64,000 nucleotides of DNA from JBHICC01 sp046759385 (GTDB lineage: Bacteria > Pseudomonadota > Gammaproteobacteria > Acidiferrobacterales > SPGG2), in the NCBI GenBank assembly GCA_046759385.1, contig JBHICC010000003.1, forward strand, positions 1-64,000, written 5' to 3'. The position numbers and the translations under genes are program-made. The notes under the pieces are model-generated. The model worked only from the letters and a program-made list of their open reading frames with translations, ran no database searches and had not been told where the DNA came from. This document shows positions 25,846 to 34,638 of the stretch, piece by piece (position 1 is the stretch's first letter; every line of letters starts with the position of its first letter).

Positions 25846-26945
25846 GTGCGCAGCACGTCGCCACAGGTCTCAGTCGTGGTGGCCGTACGTTGCCCGAACA
25901 TGCATCGATCGCGGTTCACAAGGCCCTTGAACGTGCGCAACTCACCCGCGCCAATGGTGTTCTGCTGTTTCTTACACCGGATTTCGCAGTTAACCCCGAG
26001 CCCGCTTTGCGGGCGGCGGCACGCACCGCTGGCTGCACCCAAGTGGTGGGTTGTACCGGCGCGGGAGTGCTCACCGACCAGGAATGGGTGCTAGACAGCC
26101 CCGGCGCCGCCGCGATGATCTTCGGCGATCCCGTTCACCTAACGCTTCCTGCTGAGGCTAATCCGGAGCGACCGGTTTTGAGCTTGTGCACGCCTTCCGG
26201 CCTTACCGCCGATTGGCTAGATGTGCCCCCACTTCGCATTGGAGCGGTTTCGGCTGATCTTGACGGCGAAGGTCCGTTCAAGGTGTGGAGCGGCAGTCGT
26301 GTGGCCGAGGGCGGTTGTGTGGAGGTAGTCCTCGACAACGTCGAGGCAGCGATCAACGTTTCTCAAGGCATGCGTGCATTGACTTCACCTATCGAAGTGG
26401 CCGAGGTCCAGGGCTACGACGTTTTGCGACTCGGAAATTATCCGGCGCTCAACGTCCTGGTCCAATCTTTGCCAGTCGGCGTGCGCAAGATGGATCGCAT
26501 TCCGTTACACCTGATCATGGGTGGTGTAACCTTCGGCGATCCGCATACCGCGATTCGCGACGGCCGTTACCGACTGAACCACATCGTCTCGGCTAACTTA
26601 AAGGACAAGTCGATCACATTGTCGCACCCACTAGACCGCGGCGAGCGGCTGTTTTGGGCCATACGGGATGCGCTTGCGGCGGAACGTGACACACGCGCTG
26701 CAATTGAAAGCAGCGCCCAGGTGCTCGGGGCACGACCTGACTTTGCCTTACTCTTCCCCTGCATGGGGCGCGGACCGAATTTCTTCGGCAATCGTGACCG
26801 TGATTTCGAACTGCTGAAGGAGCGTTTCCCGGAATTGCCGTTTGTCGGGATCTACGGCAACGGCGAGATCGGACCGCTTGAAGACGCCAATTACTTGTAT
26901 CAGTACTCGTTCGTGATGGGTCTGTTTCGGACCAGCACGGCCTAG
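25842..26945 (+). CDS. FIST-domain protein
   Basis: This 367-residue protein belongs to the FIST N/FIST C family, known from sensory proteins that bind small ligands, possibly amino acids. The N-terminal half has the VVGCTGAGVLTD motif near residue 68, and the C-terminal half has FALLFPCMGRGPNFFG near residue 306, then FVGIYGNGEIGP. No kinase, methyl-accepting or GGDEF output is attached, so it is a stand-alone FIST protein. It overlaps nth by four bases and is followed three bases later by a DUF1841 gene. Confidence 0.88.
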   Translation: MSAQHVATGLSRGGRTLPEHASIAVHKALERAQLTRANGVLLFLTPDFAVNPEPALRAAARTAGCTQVVGCTGAGVLTDQEWVLDSPGAAAMIFGDPVHLTLPAEANPERPVLSLCTPSGLTADWLDVPPLRIGAVSADLDGEGPFKVWSGSRVAEGGCVEVVLDNVEAAINVSQGMRALTSPIEVAEVQGYDVLRLGNYPALNVLVQSLPVGVRKMDRIPLHLIMGGVTFGDPHTAIRDGRYRLNHIVSANLKDKSITLSHPLDRGERLFWAIRDALAAERDTRAAIESSAQVLGARPDFALLFPCMGRGPNFFGNRDRDFELLKERFPELPFVGIYGNGEIGPLEDANYLYQYSFVMGLFRTSTA

Positions 26946-26948
26946 TCC

Positions 26949-27380
26949 ATGCTTTTCGGAACTGAGCGCAAACAAATGCGCGATGTATTTTTCGACGCTT
27001 GGCGCAAACATCGCGAAGACCTGCCGCTTGAAGGGATCGACAAGGCGGTCGTTGATATCGCCCTACGTCACCCTGAATACCATGCTGTGCTGGACCACCC
27101 CGAAGCCCATGTAGACCGTGACTATTTGCCTGACGCCGGCGAGACGAACCCGTTTCTTCACTTGGGCTTGCACGTGGCGATTCACGAACAACTCAGCACC
27201 GATCGGCCTGCGGGTGTGCTTGGCGCGTATCATCGCTTGCTTGCCCGACTCGATGACGCCCATGCCGTAGAACATCGCATGATGGAATGTCTTGCCGAGT
27301 GGCTGTGGCAAGCACAACGACAGGCGGCCGAGTTACCAGAAACTGAATACCTCGATTGCCTCAATCGCCAGGCTCGATGA
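26949..27380 (+). CDS. DUF1841 protein
   Basis: This 143-residue cytoplasmic protein shows the DUF1841 family core: MRDVFFDAWRKHREDLPLEG, then HPEYHAVLDHPE, the NPFLHLGLHVAIHEQLSTDRP segment and EHRMMECLAEWLWQAQR. Conserved His and Glu residues suggest a helical metal-binding or hydrolase-like fold, but no activity is known. It completes the metG-rnfB-like-nth-FIST cluster, all on one strand with tiny gaps. Confidence 0.85.
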   Translation: MLFGTERKQMRDVFFDAWRKHREDLPLEGIDKAVVDIALRHPEYHAVLDHPEAHVDRDYLPDAGETNPFLHLGLHVAIHEQLSTDRPAGVLGAYHRLLARLDDAHAVEHRMMECLAEWLWQAQRQAAELPETEYLDCLNRQAR

Positions 27381-27576
27381 AACCTTCCCAGCTCGTGTGA
27401 GTCCTACCCTACATGCGGCTTGCGAGCCGATTGGCGTACACGAGCGATCCCGGGCTAAAACGCCACAAATAGTAAGCAAACGCGTGATGGGCCCGTTTCC
27501 CTCAGCAGTAACTTATGGGATCATCCGCCGATTGCGGGCGCCGCTAAACGAAAAACATAAAGGAACAAGCACCAAC

Positions 27577-28569
27577 ATGCAGCGGGCAGTTGCAAAAGTA
27601 CGTACGCCGGGACCCGACACATTCTTCACCACCCACCTTAATACCTTGGGTCTTGGACCGTTGCGGCGTACGGAATTGCGCGAATTGCAGATCAACGTCG
27701 GGCGGCTGTGCAACCAGGCTTGCAACCATTGCCACGTCGATGCCGGACCCAAGCGTACTGAGATCATGACGTGGGAAACGATGGAACGAATTCTCGAATG
27801 GGCTCACCGTGCACGTATGTCAAAGGTCGATATTACCGGCGGTGCGCCTGAGATTAATCCTAATTTTCGCCGGTTTGTCGATCATTTCCAGGCGATGAAC
27901 GCTCAAATCACGTCTCGCTGCAACCTTACGGTACTGTTCGAGCCCGGTCAGGAAGATCTAGCTGAGTGGTATGCCGAGCGACGCGTACGCCTGGTCTGCT
28001 CATTGCCCTGCTATAGCCGCAAGAACGTCGACGCGCAGCGCGGCAAGGGCGTGTTCGCCAAAAGCATCGGTGCCTTACGGCGACTTAATGCCTGCGGCTA
28101 CGGAATCGACCAGGCACTCACGCTAGACCTGGTCTACAACCCTGGGGGCCCGACTCTGCCGCCGCCACAAATGCAGCTGGAAGAAGACTACAGAGCGCGA
28201 CTACTCGAAGACTTTGGCATCCGCTTCAATCGCCTGCTAGCACTAACTAACCTCCCGATTAATCGTTTTGCACACTTTCTCGATCGCACTGGCCAGAGGG
28301 AATCCTACCAGCAGCTATTGATGGACAACTTTAATGCAGACACCGTGTCAGGTTTAATGTGTCGGTATCTGTTGAGTGTTGATTGGCTAGCGCGAGTATA
28401 CGACTGCGACTTCAATCAGATGGTCGATCTTCCGCTTGGTGCCAAACGCCACCGCTACCTCTGGGATATTGATGCATCCAGCTTGGCAGACAGTGCGATC
28501 GGGGTCGGATCCCATTGCTTCGGCTGTACCGCTGGCAGCGGCAGCAGTTGCGGTGGCACGCTCGCGTAG
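27577..28569 (+). CDS. arsS: Arsenosugar biosynthesis radical SAM protein ArsS
   Basis: This 330-residue protein has a radical SAM cluster motif, C45-x3-C49-x2-C52 (RLCNQACNHCH), the VDITGGAPEINP strand and, after residue 190, the DUF3641-type C-terminal domain, ending with C314-x2-C317 and C325. ArsS enzymes join a 5'-deoxyadenosyl group to dimethylarsenical, giving the nucleoside precursor of arsenosugars. The start ATG 27577 has AAGGA upstream; the longer frame from 27292 overlaps the DUF1841 gene. Two arsenosugar-type glycosyltransferases converge on it from the minus strand. No ArsM is in the window. Confidence 0.9.
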   Translation: MQRAVAKVRTPGPDTFFTTHLNTLGLGPLRRTELRELQINVGRLCNQACNHCHVDAGPKRTEIMTWETMERILEWAHRARMSKVDITGGAPEINPNFRRFVDHFQAMNAQITSRCNLTVLFEPGQEDLAEWYAERRVRLVCSLPCYSRKNVDAQRGKGVFAKSIGALRRLNACGYGIDQALTLDLVYNPGGPTLPPPQMQLEEDYRARLLEDFGIRFNRLLALTNLPINRFAHFLDRTGQRESYQQLLMDNFNADTVSGLMCRYLLSVDWLARVYDCDFNQMVDLPLGAKRHRYLWDIDASSLADSAIGVGSHCFGCTAGSGSSCGGTLA

Positions 28570-28596
28570 GCGAGTCCAGCAACGCTCTTGTTTGGG

Positions 28597-29247
28597 CTAT
28601 GCCGAGCCCCTAAGCACGTGGTACAAGTGCTTGCGTAGTGGTTCGTATTCTTGGGCCACGAGCCAAAGTGCGTCGCCCGTATCGACGTCGCGAAGCTTGG
28701 GGAGCTGCTCAAACTCCATACCGAATTTGCGCGCTTGCACTAGGGTAGTCTGCAGCACACTAGCGCTGCCCCACTCGATATTGTCAAAAAGTCTGCTTGG
28801 CGCCTTCTGCAGCCCGATTAAGTAGTATCCGCCATCCTCGGTAGGTCCGATTACATTTTTACCGCTGGCCAGATGTTCGTGGGCGCGTTCAACGACTTCC
28901 CAGCGACATTGTGGAACGTCACAACCCATCACAGCGGCCGCGGAACCGCGAGAGATGCCTTCACGCAGCGCTTGCAACATTCGCTTGCCGAGGTCTCCGC
29001 TGGTCTGGGAGGCTAGATGAACGCGAAACTCCTCTGCAAGTTCGTGGAAAAACGCGTGGTCCGCGTCTGGCACTCCGTACAAATACACGCTGCTGGGCCA
29101 GCCGCTAACCGCGAGTTCGACGGTGGCACGGATCAGAAACTTTGCGATCTCGACGATTTGATCGGGATCGTAGTCAGGCTGCAGCCGCGTTTTGACCTGA
29201 CCGAGGTTCGGCTGCTTAGCAAACAAAATGAGATCGGGCGACTTCAC
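28597..29247 (-). CDS. Arsenosugar-associated glycosyltransferase (DUF2064/TIGR04282 type)
   Basis: This 216-residue GT-A-like protein begins DLILFAKQPNLGQVKTRLQP, contains AAVMGCDVPQCR near residue 104 with the Asp of the sugar-nucleotide site, and GPTEDGGYYLIGL near residue 134. These are hallmarks of the TIGR04282 family found with arsS. The start is GTG at 29247, with AGGAA upstream. It begins one base before the stop of the next gene upstream, so the two are translated together. Its exact donor and acceptor are unproven. Confidence 0.87.
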   Translation of the reverse strand: MKSPDLILFAKQPNLGQVKTRLQPDYDPDQIVEIAKFLIRATVELAVSGWPSSVYLYGVPDADHAFFHELAEEFRVHLASQTSGDLGKRMLQALREGISRGSAAAVMGCDVPQCRWEVVERAHEHLASGKNVIGPTEDGGYYLIGLQKAPSRLFDNIEWGSASVLQTTLVQARKFGMEFEQLPKLRDVDTGDALWLVAQEYEPLRKHLYHVLRGSA

Positions 29248-29248
29248 G

Positions 29249-29986
29249 TCATTTCCTGCCTCGGTAGAAACGCGCCAACCAATCCGGTGAAGCGCCTAGC
29301 CAATACAGCAGGCGCAACCACCACATCAGTAACACCGTGCGAACGACACCGTTTTTTCGCCAGCGCCTGGTCGAGGTCGTTACGGTGTCGCGAACGCGGG
29401 CAGGTCGCTGCAACACCTTAAGTCGCCGGGACAGCTCGATATCCTCCATTAGACGAACCCGGGCATACCCGCCAAGTCGCTCGAAGAAGTCGCGCCGAAC
29501 AAAAATGGCCTGATCCCCGGTGGCAATACCCGTCAGCGCCGAACGCCAGTTCATCAGCCGCTCGACGATTCGAAAGAGTACACGCCTATCGTCAAGACGC
29601 ACATCAAAGCGGCCCCATAAGGATCCACGCGTTACCGCCCAGCGCACGCGCTCAGCAGCTTCGCTGGGCAACGTTGTGTCAGCATGCAAGAAAAGCAGTA
29701 TGTCCGAACTCGCCTCGCAGGCACCTGCGTTCATCTGCGATGCCCGCCCGATTGGTGCTTCAAGCAAGCGAAACACAGGGCCATTGCGCATGTCATGACG
29801 GCTTGTGAACTCGCGCACGATATCGAGAGTAGGGTCCTGGCTACCGCCATCGACGACGATTACCTCTTGAAAGACCTGTCGTTGAGTCAGCTCGGCTAGA
29901 CACTGCTCGATCCCAGCAGCTTCGTTGAGAACTGGCATGACGATGCCGATCGTCGGGGCGGGTTTGTGGTCCGCGTTCTCACTCAT
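29249..29986 (-). CDS. Arsenosugar-associated family 2 glycosyltransferase (TIGR04283 type)
   Basis: This 245-residue GT2 enzyme has IGIVMPVLNEAAGIEQCL at the N-terminus, VIVVDGGSQDPT (the nucleotide-binding Asp), ILLFLHADTTLP (DxD-like) and a GDQAIFVRR segment. Matching arsS-associated TIGR04283 proteins, it ends with a hydrophobic stretch near LLMWWLRLLYWLG that may hold it at the membrane. It is first in a two-gene operon with the DUF2064-type gene. Association with arsenosugars is from family naming and this gene neighbourhood. Confidence 0.87.
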   Translation of the reverse strand: MSENADHKPAPTIGIVMPVLNEAAGIEQCLAELTQRQVFQEVIVVDGGSQDPTLDIVREFTSRHDMRNGPVFRLLEAPIGRASQMNAGACEASSDILLFLHADTTLPSEAAERVRWAVTRGSLWGRFDVRLDDRRVLFRIVERLMNWRSALTGIATGDQAIFVRRDFFERLGGYARVRLMEDIELSRRLKVLQRPARVRDTVTTSTRRWRKNGVVRTVLLMWWLRLLYWLGASPDWLARFYRGRK

Positions 29987-30071
29987 CGACGGATGTGCCC
30001 GCCGTCGCTAGAAAGTACTACCGCACAAGCCGCTCGCAGCTGGCATTACGAGATCTGATTGGCGTTACACT

Positions 30072-31286
30072 TCAGCGAGGCCTTCTTCTAGCCGCGATGC
30101 GCATGCGCAGTGCGTTGAGCTTGATGAAACCCTCAGCTTGACCCTGATCGTAAGCGCCCGCATCCTCATCGAACGTAACAACATCTGCATCGAATAGGCT
30201 ATCTCTGTCCGAACGCCTTCCCACGACCGCGACATTACCTTTATGAAGTTTCAATCGCACCTGCCCGTTTACCGAGGTTTGCGATGCATCAATGGCCACC
30301 TGTAGCATGTTGCGTTCCGGACTCCACCAATAGCCGTTATAGATTAGGCTCGCATAGCGCGGCATGACTTCGTCCTTAAGGTGCGCTGCCTCGCGATCCA
30401 GGGTGATAGATTCCATCGCCCGATGCGCTTTCAACAAAATCGTTCCACCGGGTGTCTCGTAACAGCCGCGCGATTTCATACCCACATAGCGGTTCTCGAC
30501 GATGTCGGCACGACCGATTCCATGGCGCCCGCCGAGCTCGTTGAGTTCAGTCAAAAGCCGCGCTGGCGTCAGCGACCTGCCGTCAATGGCCACGGGGTCA
30601 CCTCGCGCAAAAGCAATCTCTGTGTACACGGGCTTGTCTGGGGCCTCTTCTGAGGCGGCAGTTCGCGACCATATGGATGCTTCAGGCTCAACCCAAGGAT
30701 CCTCCAAAGGGCCACCTTCATAGGAAATGTGCAGAAGGTTGGCGTCCATGGAATAAGGTGAGTCGCTCCCGCGTTTCTTTTCGACTGGAATATCATGCCG
30801 CTCTGCGTAGGCTAGGAGCTTCTCGCGTGAGGTCAGATCCCACTCGCGCCATGGCGCGATGACACGAATATCGGGGTTCAGCGCATAGGCAGCTAGTTCA
30901 AAACGCACTTGATCGTTACCCTTGCCGGTCGCGCCGTGAGCAATCGCATCTGCACCGGTCTCACGTGCAATCTCAATCAGCCGTTTGGCGATGAGGGGAC
31001 GAGCAATCGCTGTGCCGAGCAGATACTCACCTTCATAAACGGTGTTGGCACGGAACATAGGAAAGACAAAGTCTTTAACGAACTCCTCTTGTAGATCCTC
31101 GATGTAAATCTCGTGCACACCCAGCCGTTCCGCCTTGGCACGTGCTGGCTCAAGCTCCTCGCCTTGTCCAATGTCAGCAGTAAACGTGACGATCTCGCAT
31201 TGATATGTCTCTTGAAGCCATTTCAAGATGACCGAGGTATCCAAGCCGCCCGAATACGCGAGTACAACTTTGCGGATGTCAGTCAT
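30072..31286 (-). CDS. argG: Argininosuccinate synthase
   Basis: This 404-residue enzyme joins citrulline and aspartate with ATP. It begins MTDIRKVVLAYSGGLDTSV with the N-type ATP pyrophosphatase loop AYSGGLDTS; the GATGKGNDQVRFE and SPYSMDANLLHIS stretches are also typical. The ATG at 31286 matches the family; the frame from 31490 is too long. It is transcribed away from the argD-argF pair 1.1 kb away, so the last arginine steps are split between two units here. Confidence 0.96.
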   Translation of the reverse strand: MTDIRKVVLAYSGGLDTSVILKWLQETYQCEIVTFTADIGQGEELEPARAKAERLGVHEIYIEDLQEEFVKDFVFPMFRANTVYEGEYLLGTAIARPLIAKRLIEIARETGADAIAHGATGKGNDQVRFELAAYALNPDIRVIAPWREWDLTSREKLLAYAERHDIPVEKKRGSDSPYSMDANLLHISYEGGPLEDPWVEPEASIWSRTAASEEAPDKPVYTEIAFARGDPVAIDGRSLTPARLLTELNELGGRHGIGRADIVENRYVGMKSRGCYETPGGTILLKAHRAMESITLDREAAHLKDEVMPRYASLIYNGYWWSPERNMLQVAIDASQTSVNGQVRLKLHKGNVAVVGRRSDRDSLFDADVVTFDEDAGAYDQGQAEGFIKLNALRMRIAARRRPR

Positions 31287-31684
31287 TAGTCGAATATCAG
31301 AGTTAAGAAAACCAAAGTATAGAGATATCCGACAAGCGTTTAAATCGCGAGATGATACTGTTCCCTCAGGCACACGGCCCCCGGCTGGCTGATTCCGAGT
31401 AGCATCGACGATGCTGAAATACACCGAGGCAACTTCTCTGAAATGACGTGACGCAATGCAAGCACGATCATTCGACCCGCCGGCACGCAATCAGCGGCTG
31501 CCCACCATGTCAACGGGTGTCACTCGCTTCTAACTTGGCGCGCAATCAGGCTCGCATGAGTATCGTCGCTGCTATCGAGGCGAAATGGATTGTCTTGAAA
31601 TCGCATTGGTTCTGGCTTAGGCTAATGCCCGACAAAATCGGTCAAGAATTAGATAGCCGAATCGAAGGTCAAAGAGGAGCGCAC
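31287..31684. other. Spacer between argG and the small membrane peptide
   Basis: About 400 bp hold the divergent control regions of argG and the 31685 gene. A TTGAAA near 31593 with TAGGCT 17 bases later is a weak promoter candidate for the plus strand. I see no ArgR-type palindrome, RNA or repeat, and the open frames here are not convincing. Confidence 0.35.
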
Positions 31685-31783
31685 ATGAAGAATCCGCTTG
31701 ATTCCATCGCTGGCACTATCATTTCTGGGTTGGTTCTGACCATCATCCTCTACTTTTTTGCCAAGGCTTTTTTGCCACTGTAA
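31685..31783 (+). CDS. 32-residue single-helix membrane peptide
   Basis: The frame starts with ATG at 31685, preceded by AGGAG six bases upstream, and encodes MKNPLDSIAG followed by one strongly hydrophobic helix and the end AFLPL. The good ribosome site, the clean transmembrane helix and the position 48 bases before the PuuD-type gene make it a probable real small protein. It may partner that membrane protein. It is too short for a family call. Confidence 0.6.
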   Translation: MKNPLDSIAGTIISGLVLTIILYFFAKAFLPL

Positions 31784-31831
31784 ACCGCATCGGACCTTCA
31801 CGACAAAAGAACCGGATAAGAGGATAGGCAT

Positions 31832-32329
31832 ATGGAACTCGTGATTGATCGCTGGATACACATCCTAGCGGGCATTACCTGGATTGGCCTTCTTTATTAT
31901 TTCAACTTCGTCCAGGTTCCCGGTTTAGCACAGGCCAAGGCCGATGGGACGGCACCCGGTATTACGAAACATATAGCACCGCGTGCGTTATTGTGGTTTC
32001 GTTGGGCGGCAGTGGTTACTTGGCTGTCTGGGGCGTACTACCTCATGCGTGGAGGGCACGGTTTCATGAATGCCGCGCTGCTTCAGGGCGCCGCGGCCTA
32101 TATCGGTATTGGTGCTTGGCTCGGCACTATCATGCTGTTCAACGTCTGGGTCTTGATCTGGCCTAACCAGAAGAAAGTGCTCGGCTTAGTCGAAGCGACC
32201 GATGCAGAGAAGGCCAAGGCAGCACGGGTGGCGCTGCTAGCTTCTCGGACAAATACCATGTTGTCCATTCCTATGATCTTTTTTATGGTCATTGGTACGC
32301 ACGCGCATCAATTTGGCATTTTCAGTTGA
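31832..32329 (+). CDS. Urate hydroxylase PuuD-type membrane domain protein
   Basis: This 165-residue integral membrane protein has about four hydrophobic helices with the family motif WIHILAGITWIGLLYYFNFV at the start and His residues near both ends (RWIHIL, GTHAHQF). It matches the Urate_ox_N domain, which in PuuD precedes a cytochrome c domain; here that domain is absent, so urate oxidation cannot be assumed. A haem-related role is possible given the conserved His. It is preceded by a small membrane peptide and followed by argD. Confidence 0.8.
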   Translation: MELVIDRWIHILAGITWIGLLYYFNFVQVPGLAQAKADGTAPGITKHIAPRALLWFRWAAVVTWLSGAYYLMRGGHGFMNAALLQGAAAYIGIGAWLGTIMLFNVWVLIWPNQKKVLGLVEATDAEKAKAARVALLASRTNTMLSIPMIFFMVIGTHAHQFGIFS

Positions 32330-32361
32330 CATCCCAGCGTACCGTACTAACCGCTGACCGC

Positions 32362-32390
32362 TTGGCACAACAATAATTACAGTCTAGAAT
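32362..32390 (+). promoter_or_regulatory. Sigma-70 promoter of argDF
   Basis: TTGGCA at 32362-32367 and TAGAAT at 32385-32390 are separated by exactly 17 bases. Both are close to consensus. Transcription should start near 32397, so the argD leader is only about 49 nt and consists mostly of a terminator-like hairpin. Confidence 0.65.
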
Positions 32391-32416
32391 TTCGACCTTG
32401 CGAGGTTCAACGACGG

Positions 32417-32445
32417 CGCCCTGCCCGCAGGGCGTTTAGTTTTTT
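32417..32445 (+). terminator. Terminator-like hairpin directly before argD
   Basis: CGCCCTG (32417-32423) pairs with CAGGGCG (32428-32434) around a CCCG loop and is followed by TTTAGTTTTTT, which ends at the argD ATG (32446). The only SD-like sequence, AGGG, lies in the stem. It sits between the argD promoter and gene, so readthrough or refolding is needed to express argD. The self-complementary GGCGCC at 32415-32420 also occurs inside argD at 32448-32453 and could form an alternative pairing. Confidence 0.65.
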
Positions 32446-33627
32446 ATGGCGCCAGCTGCCCACTTGATCAACACTTACGATCGCTTGCCGGTCAGCTTTA
32501 CGCGCGGTGAGGGCGCATGGCTTTGGGACAACCACGGCCGGCGTTACCTAGACGCCGTCGCGGGCATCGCTGTGTGCGGCCTGGGACATTGCCATCCGGC
32601 CGTTACCGCGGCGTTGAGCGAACAAGCCAGAACTCTTGTTCACACGTCGAATCTCTATCACGTCGAGTGGCAAGAAGCGCTGAGCGAGCGTCTGTGCACA
32701 CTGGCCGACATGGACAGCGCCTTCTTTTGTAACTCAGGCGCCGAGGCCAACGAGGCGGCAATTAAACTCGCGCGCCTTTACGGCAAGCGCCGCCAAATCC
32801 GTGCACCGTCAATCGTCGTTACTGAGGGCAGCTTCCACGGACGCACGTTGGCAACCTTGTCGGCAACGGGCAGCCGCAAGGTACAGGCAGGTTTCGAACC
32901 GTTAGTGCAGGGTTTTCGGCGTGTCCCTTACGACGACTTGGAGGCATTGAAACTGGTCAGCGAAAACACGACCGACATCGTGGCGGTGCTGGTAGAGCCG
33001 ATCCTTGGTGAAGGCGGGATCGTGTTACCGCGCGTTGGCTACCTGCGCGGTTTGCGGGAGCTGTGTGATACGCAAGGTTGGCTGTTGATGTTGGACGAGA
33101 TCCAAACGGGCCTATGTCGCACAGGCCGATGGTTCGCGCATCAACATTATGACGTGAGACCCGATGTTATGACCCTCGCTAAATCGCTGGGTAACGGCGT
33201 GCCGATCGGTGCTTGTCTGGCGCGCGGTCTAGCCGCCGAAGTGTTCCAGCCGGGTACCCACGGGTCAACGTTCGGGGGCAATCCGCTCGCCTGTCATGTT
33301 GGGCTGGCAGTGCTTGAGACCATGGAAAGCGCGAAGCTCGCGAAGCGTGCCGCCGAGCTAGGCAAACGCATGCTTGAGACTTTGGCACACGAACTGTCGG
33401 AGCATCCCGGGGTTGCACAGGTACGCGGTCAAGGGTTAATGCTTGGCATCGAGCTAGAACGACCCTGTCGTGAGCTCGTCACCGTGGCGCTTGATAAAGG
33501 CGTGTTGATTAACGTCACGGCCGAGAGAGTGGTACGTTTGTTGCCGCCGCTCGTCATCAATGATAGAGATGCTGATCACATCGTCAAGACCACAGTAGGA
33601 ATTGTGCGAGAGTTTGGGGGTGGTTAG
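32446..33627 (+). CDS. argD: Acetylornithine (class III) aminotransferase
   Basis: This 393-residue PLP enzyme forms N-acetylornithine in arginine synthesis (and can act in lysine synthesis). The PLP lysine is K246 in TLAKSLGNGVPIG; other marks are FFCNSGAEANEAAIK and DEIQTGLCRTGRWF. The N-terminus HLINTYDRLPV fits family members, so the ATG at 32446 is right although it abuts a T run and has no free SD. Its stop codon overlaps the argF start by one base. Confidence 0.93.
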   Translation: MAPAAHLINTYDRLPVSFTRGEGAWLWDNHGRRYLDAVAGIAVCGLGHCHPAVTAALSEQARTLVHTSNLYHVEWQEALSERLCTLADMDSAFFCNSGAEANEAAIKLARLYGKRRQIRAPSIVVTEGSFHGRTLATLSATGSRKVQAGFEPLVQGFRRVPYDDLEALKLVSENTTDIVAVLVEPILGEGGIVLPRVGYLRGLRELCDTQGWLLMLDEIQTGLCRTGRWFAHQHYDVRPDVMTLAKSLGNGVPIGACLARGLAAEVFQPGTHGSTFGGNPLACHVGLAVLETMESAKLAKRAAELGKRMLETLAHELSEHPGVAQVRGQGLMLGIELERPCRELVTVALDKGVLINVTAERVVRLLPPLVINDRDADHIVKTTVGIVREFGGG

Positions 33628-34538
33628 TGACGCACCGCCATTTTCTCACGTTAACAGACTTGAGCGCCGATGAGCTTAAACGATTACTCAGACGCGCAGC
33701 CGAGCTCAAGGCAATCAGCAAGCGGGGCGAGCGGCACGAGCCACTTCGCAGTAAAACGCTAGCGCTGATATTCGAAAAGTCTTCCACAAGGACGCGGGTG
33801 TCTTTCGAGGCAGGGATAATGCAGCTCGGTGGACACAGTATATTCCTTTCACCGCGTGATACCCATCTTGGTCGGGGTGAACCGATCGAGGACACAGCGC
33901 GTGTTCTATCTCGCATGGTCGACGCAATCGTAGTTCGCAGCCACGCGCATGCGACGCTCGAGGTTTTTGCCGCTAATGCCAGTGTGCCTGTAATCAATGC
34001 ACTCAGTGATATGTTTCACCCGTGTCAATTGCTGGCTGATATTCAAACCTTCCAGGAGCAGCGTGGTGACATCGAAGGCAGAACCGCCGCCTGGATTGGT
34101 GACGGCAACAATGTTTGTCATTCCTGGATCAACGCGGCGGGCTTGCTGAACTTTCATCTGCGAATTGCCACTCCGAAGGGCTACGAGCCAAAAGCAAGCG
34201 TGTTAGGGGCGTTCAGCAGTCAGGTCACGCTTGGGCATGATCCCAAAGCGGCCGTTCGGAACGTCGATGTAGTCATTACGGATACGTGGGCGAGTATGGG
34301 GCAAGAGCAAGAAAAGGCTAAACGCGAACGCGATTTCAGCGACTTCCTCGTTGACGAAGTGCTCATGGGCGAGGCGAAGCCGGACGCCGTCTTCATGCAC
34401 TGCCTACCCGCGTACCGGGGGCACGAGGTCACGGCTGAGGTAATTGACGGACCACAAAGTGTCGTCTGGGCCGAGGCCGAAAATCGTCTGCATTCACAAA
34501 AAGCCTTGCTTGAGTTTCTGTTTGGCACGCGTTCATGA
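33627..34538 (+). CDS. argF: Ornithine carbamoyltransferase
   Basis: This 303-residue anabolic enzyme makes citrulline from ornithine and carbamoyl phosphate. The carbamoyl-phosphate loop is SSTRTR (52-57), with FHPCQLLAD as the second site, and the ornithine-binding HCLP motif is at 258-261. GTG at 33627 overlaps the argD stop by one base, so translation is coupled. The argD-argF order with argG close by places three arginine enzymes within 4.5 kb. Confidence 0.95.
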   Translation: MTHRHFLTLTDLSADELKRLLRRAAELKAISKRGERHEPLRSKTLALIFEKSSTRTRVSFEAGIMQLGGHSIFLSPRDTHLGRGEPIEDTARVLSRMVDAIVVRSHAHATLEVFAANASVPVINALSDMFHPCQLLADIQTFQEQRGDIEGRTAAWIGDGNNVCHSWINAAGLLNFHLRIATPKGYEPKASVLGAFSSQVTLGHDPKAAVRNVDVVITDTWASMGQEQEKAKRERDFSDFLVDEVLMGEAKPDAVFMHCLPAYRGHEVTAEVIDGPQSVVWAEAENRLHSQKALLEFLFGTRS

Positions 34539-34638
34539 ACTCGGCGCTGTTCAACCGCGTTTTATGCGGGACCACCGGGCAACAGGATTGGGCAAATGAG
34601 ATTTGATATCATCGGCACTCCGTTCTCATTAGGAGGCG

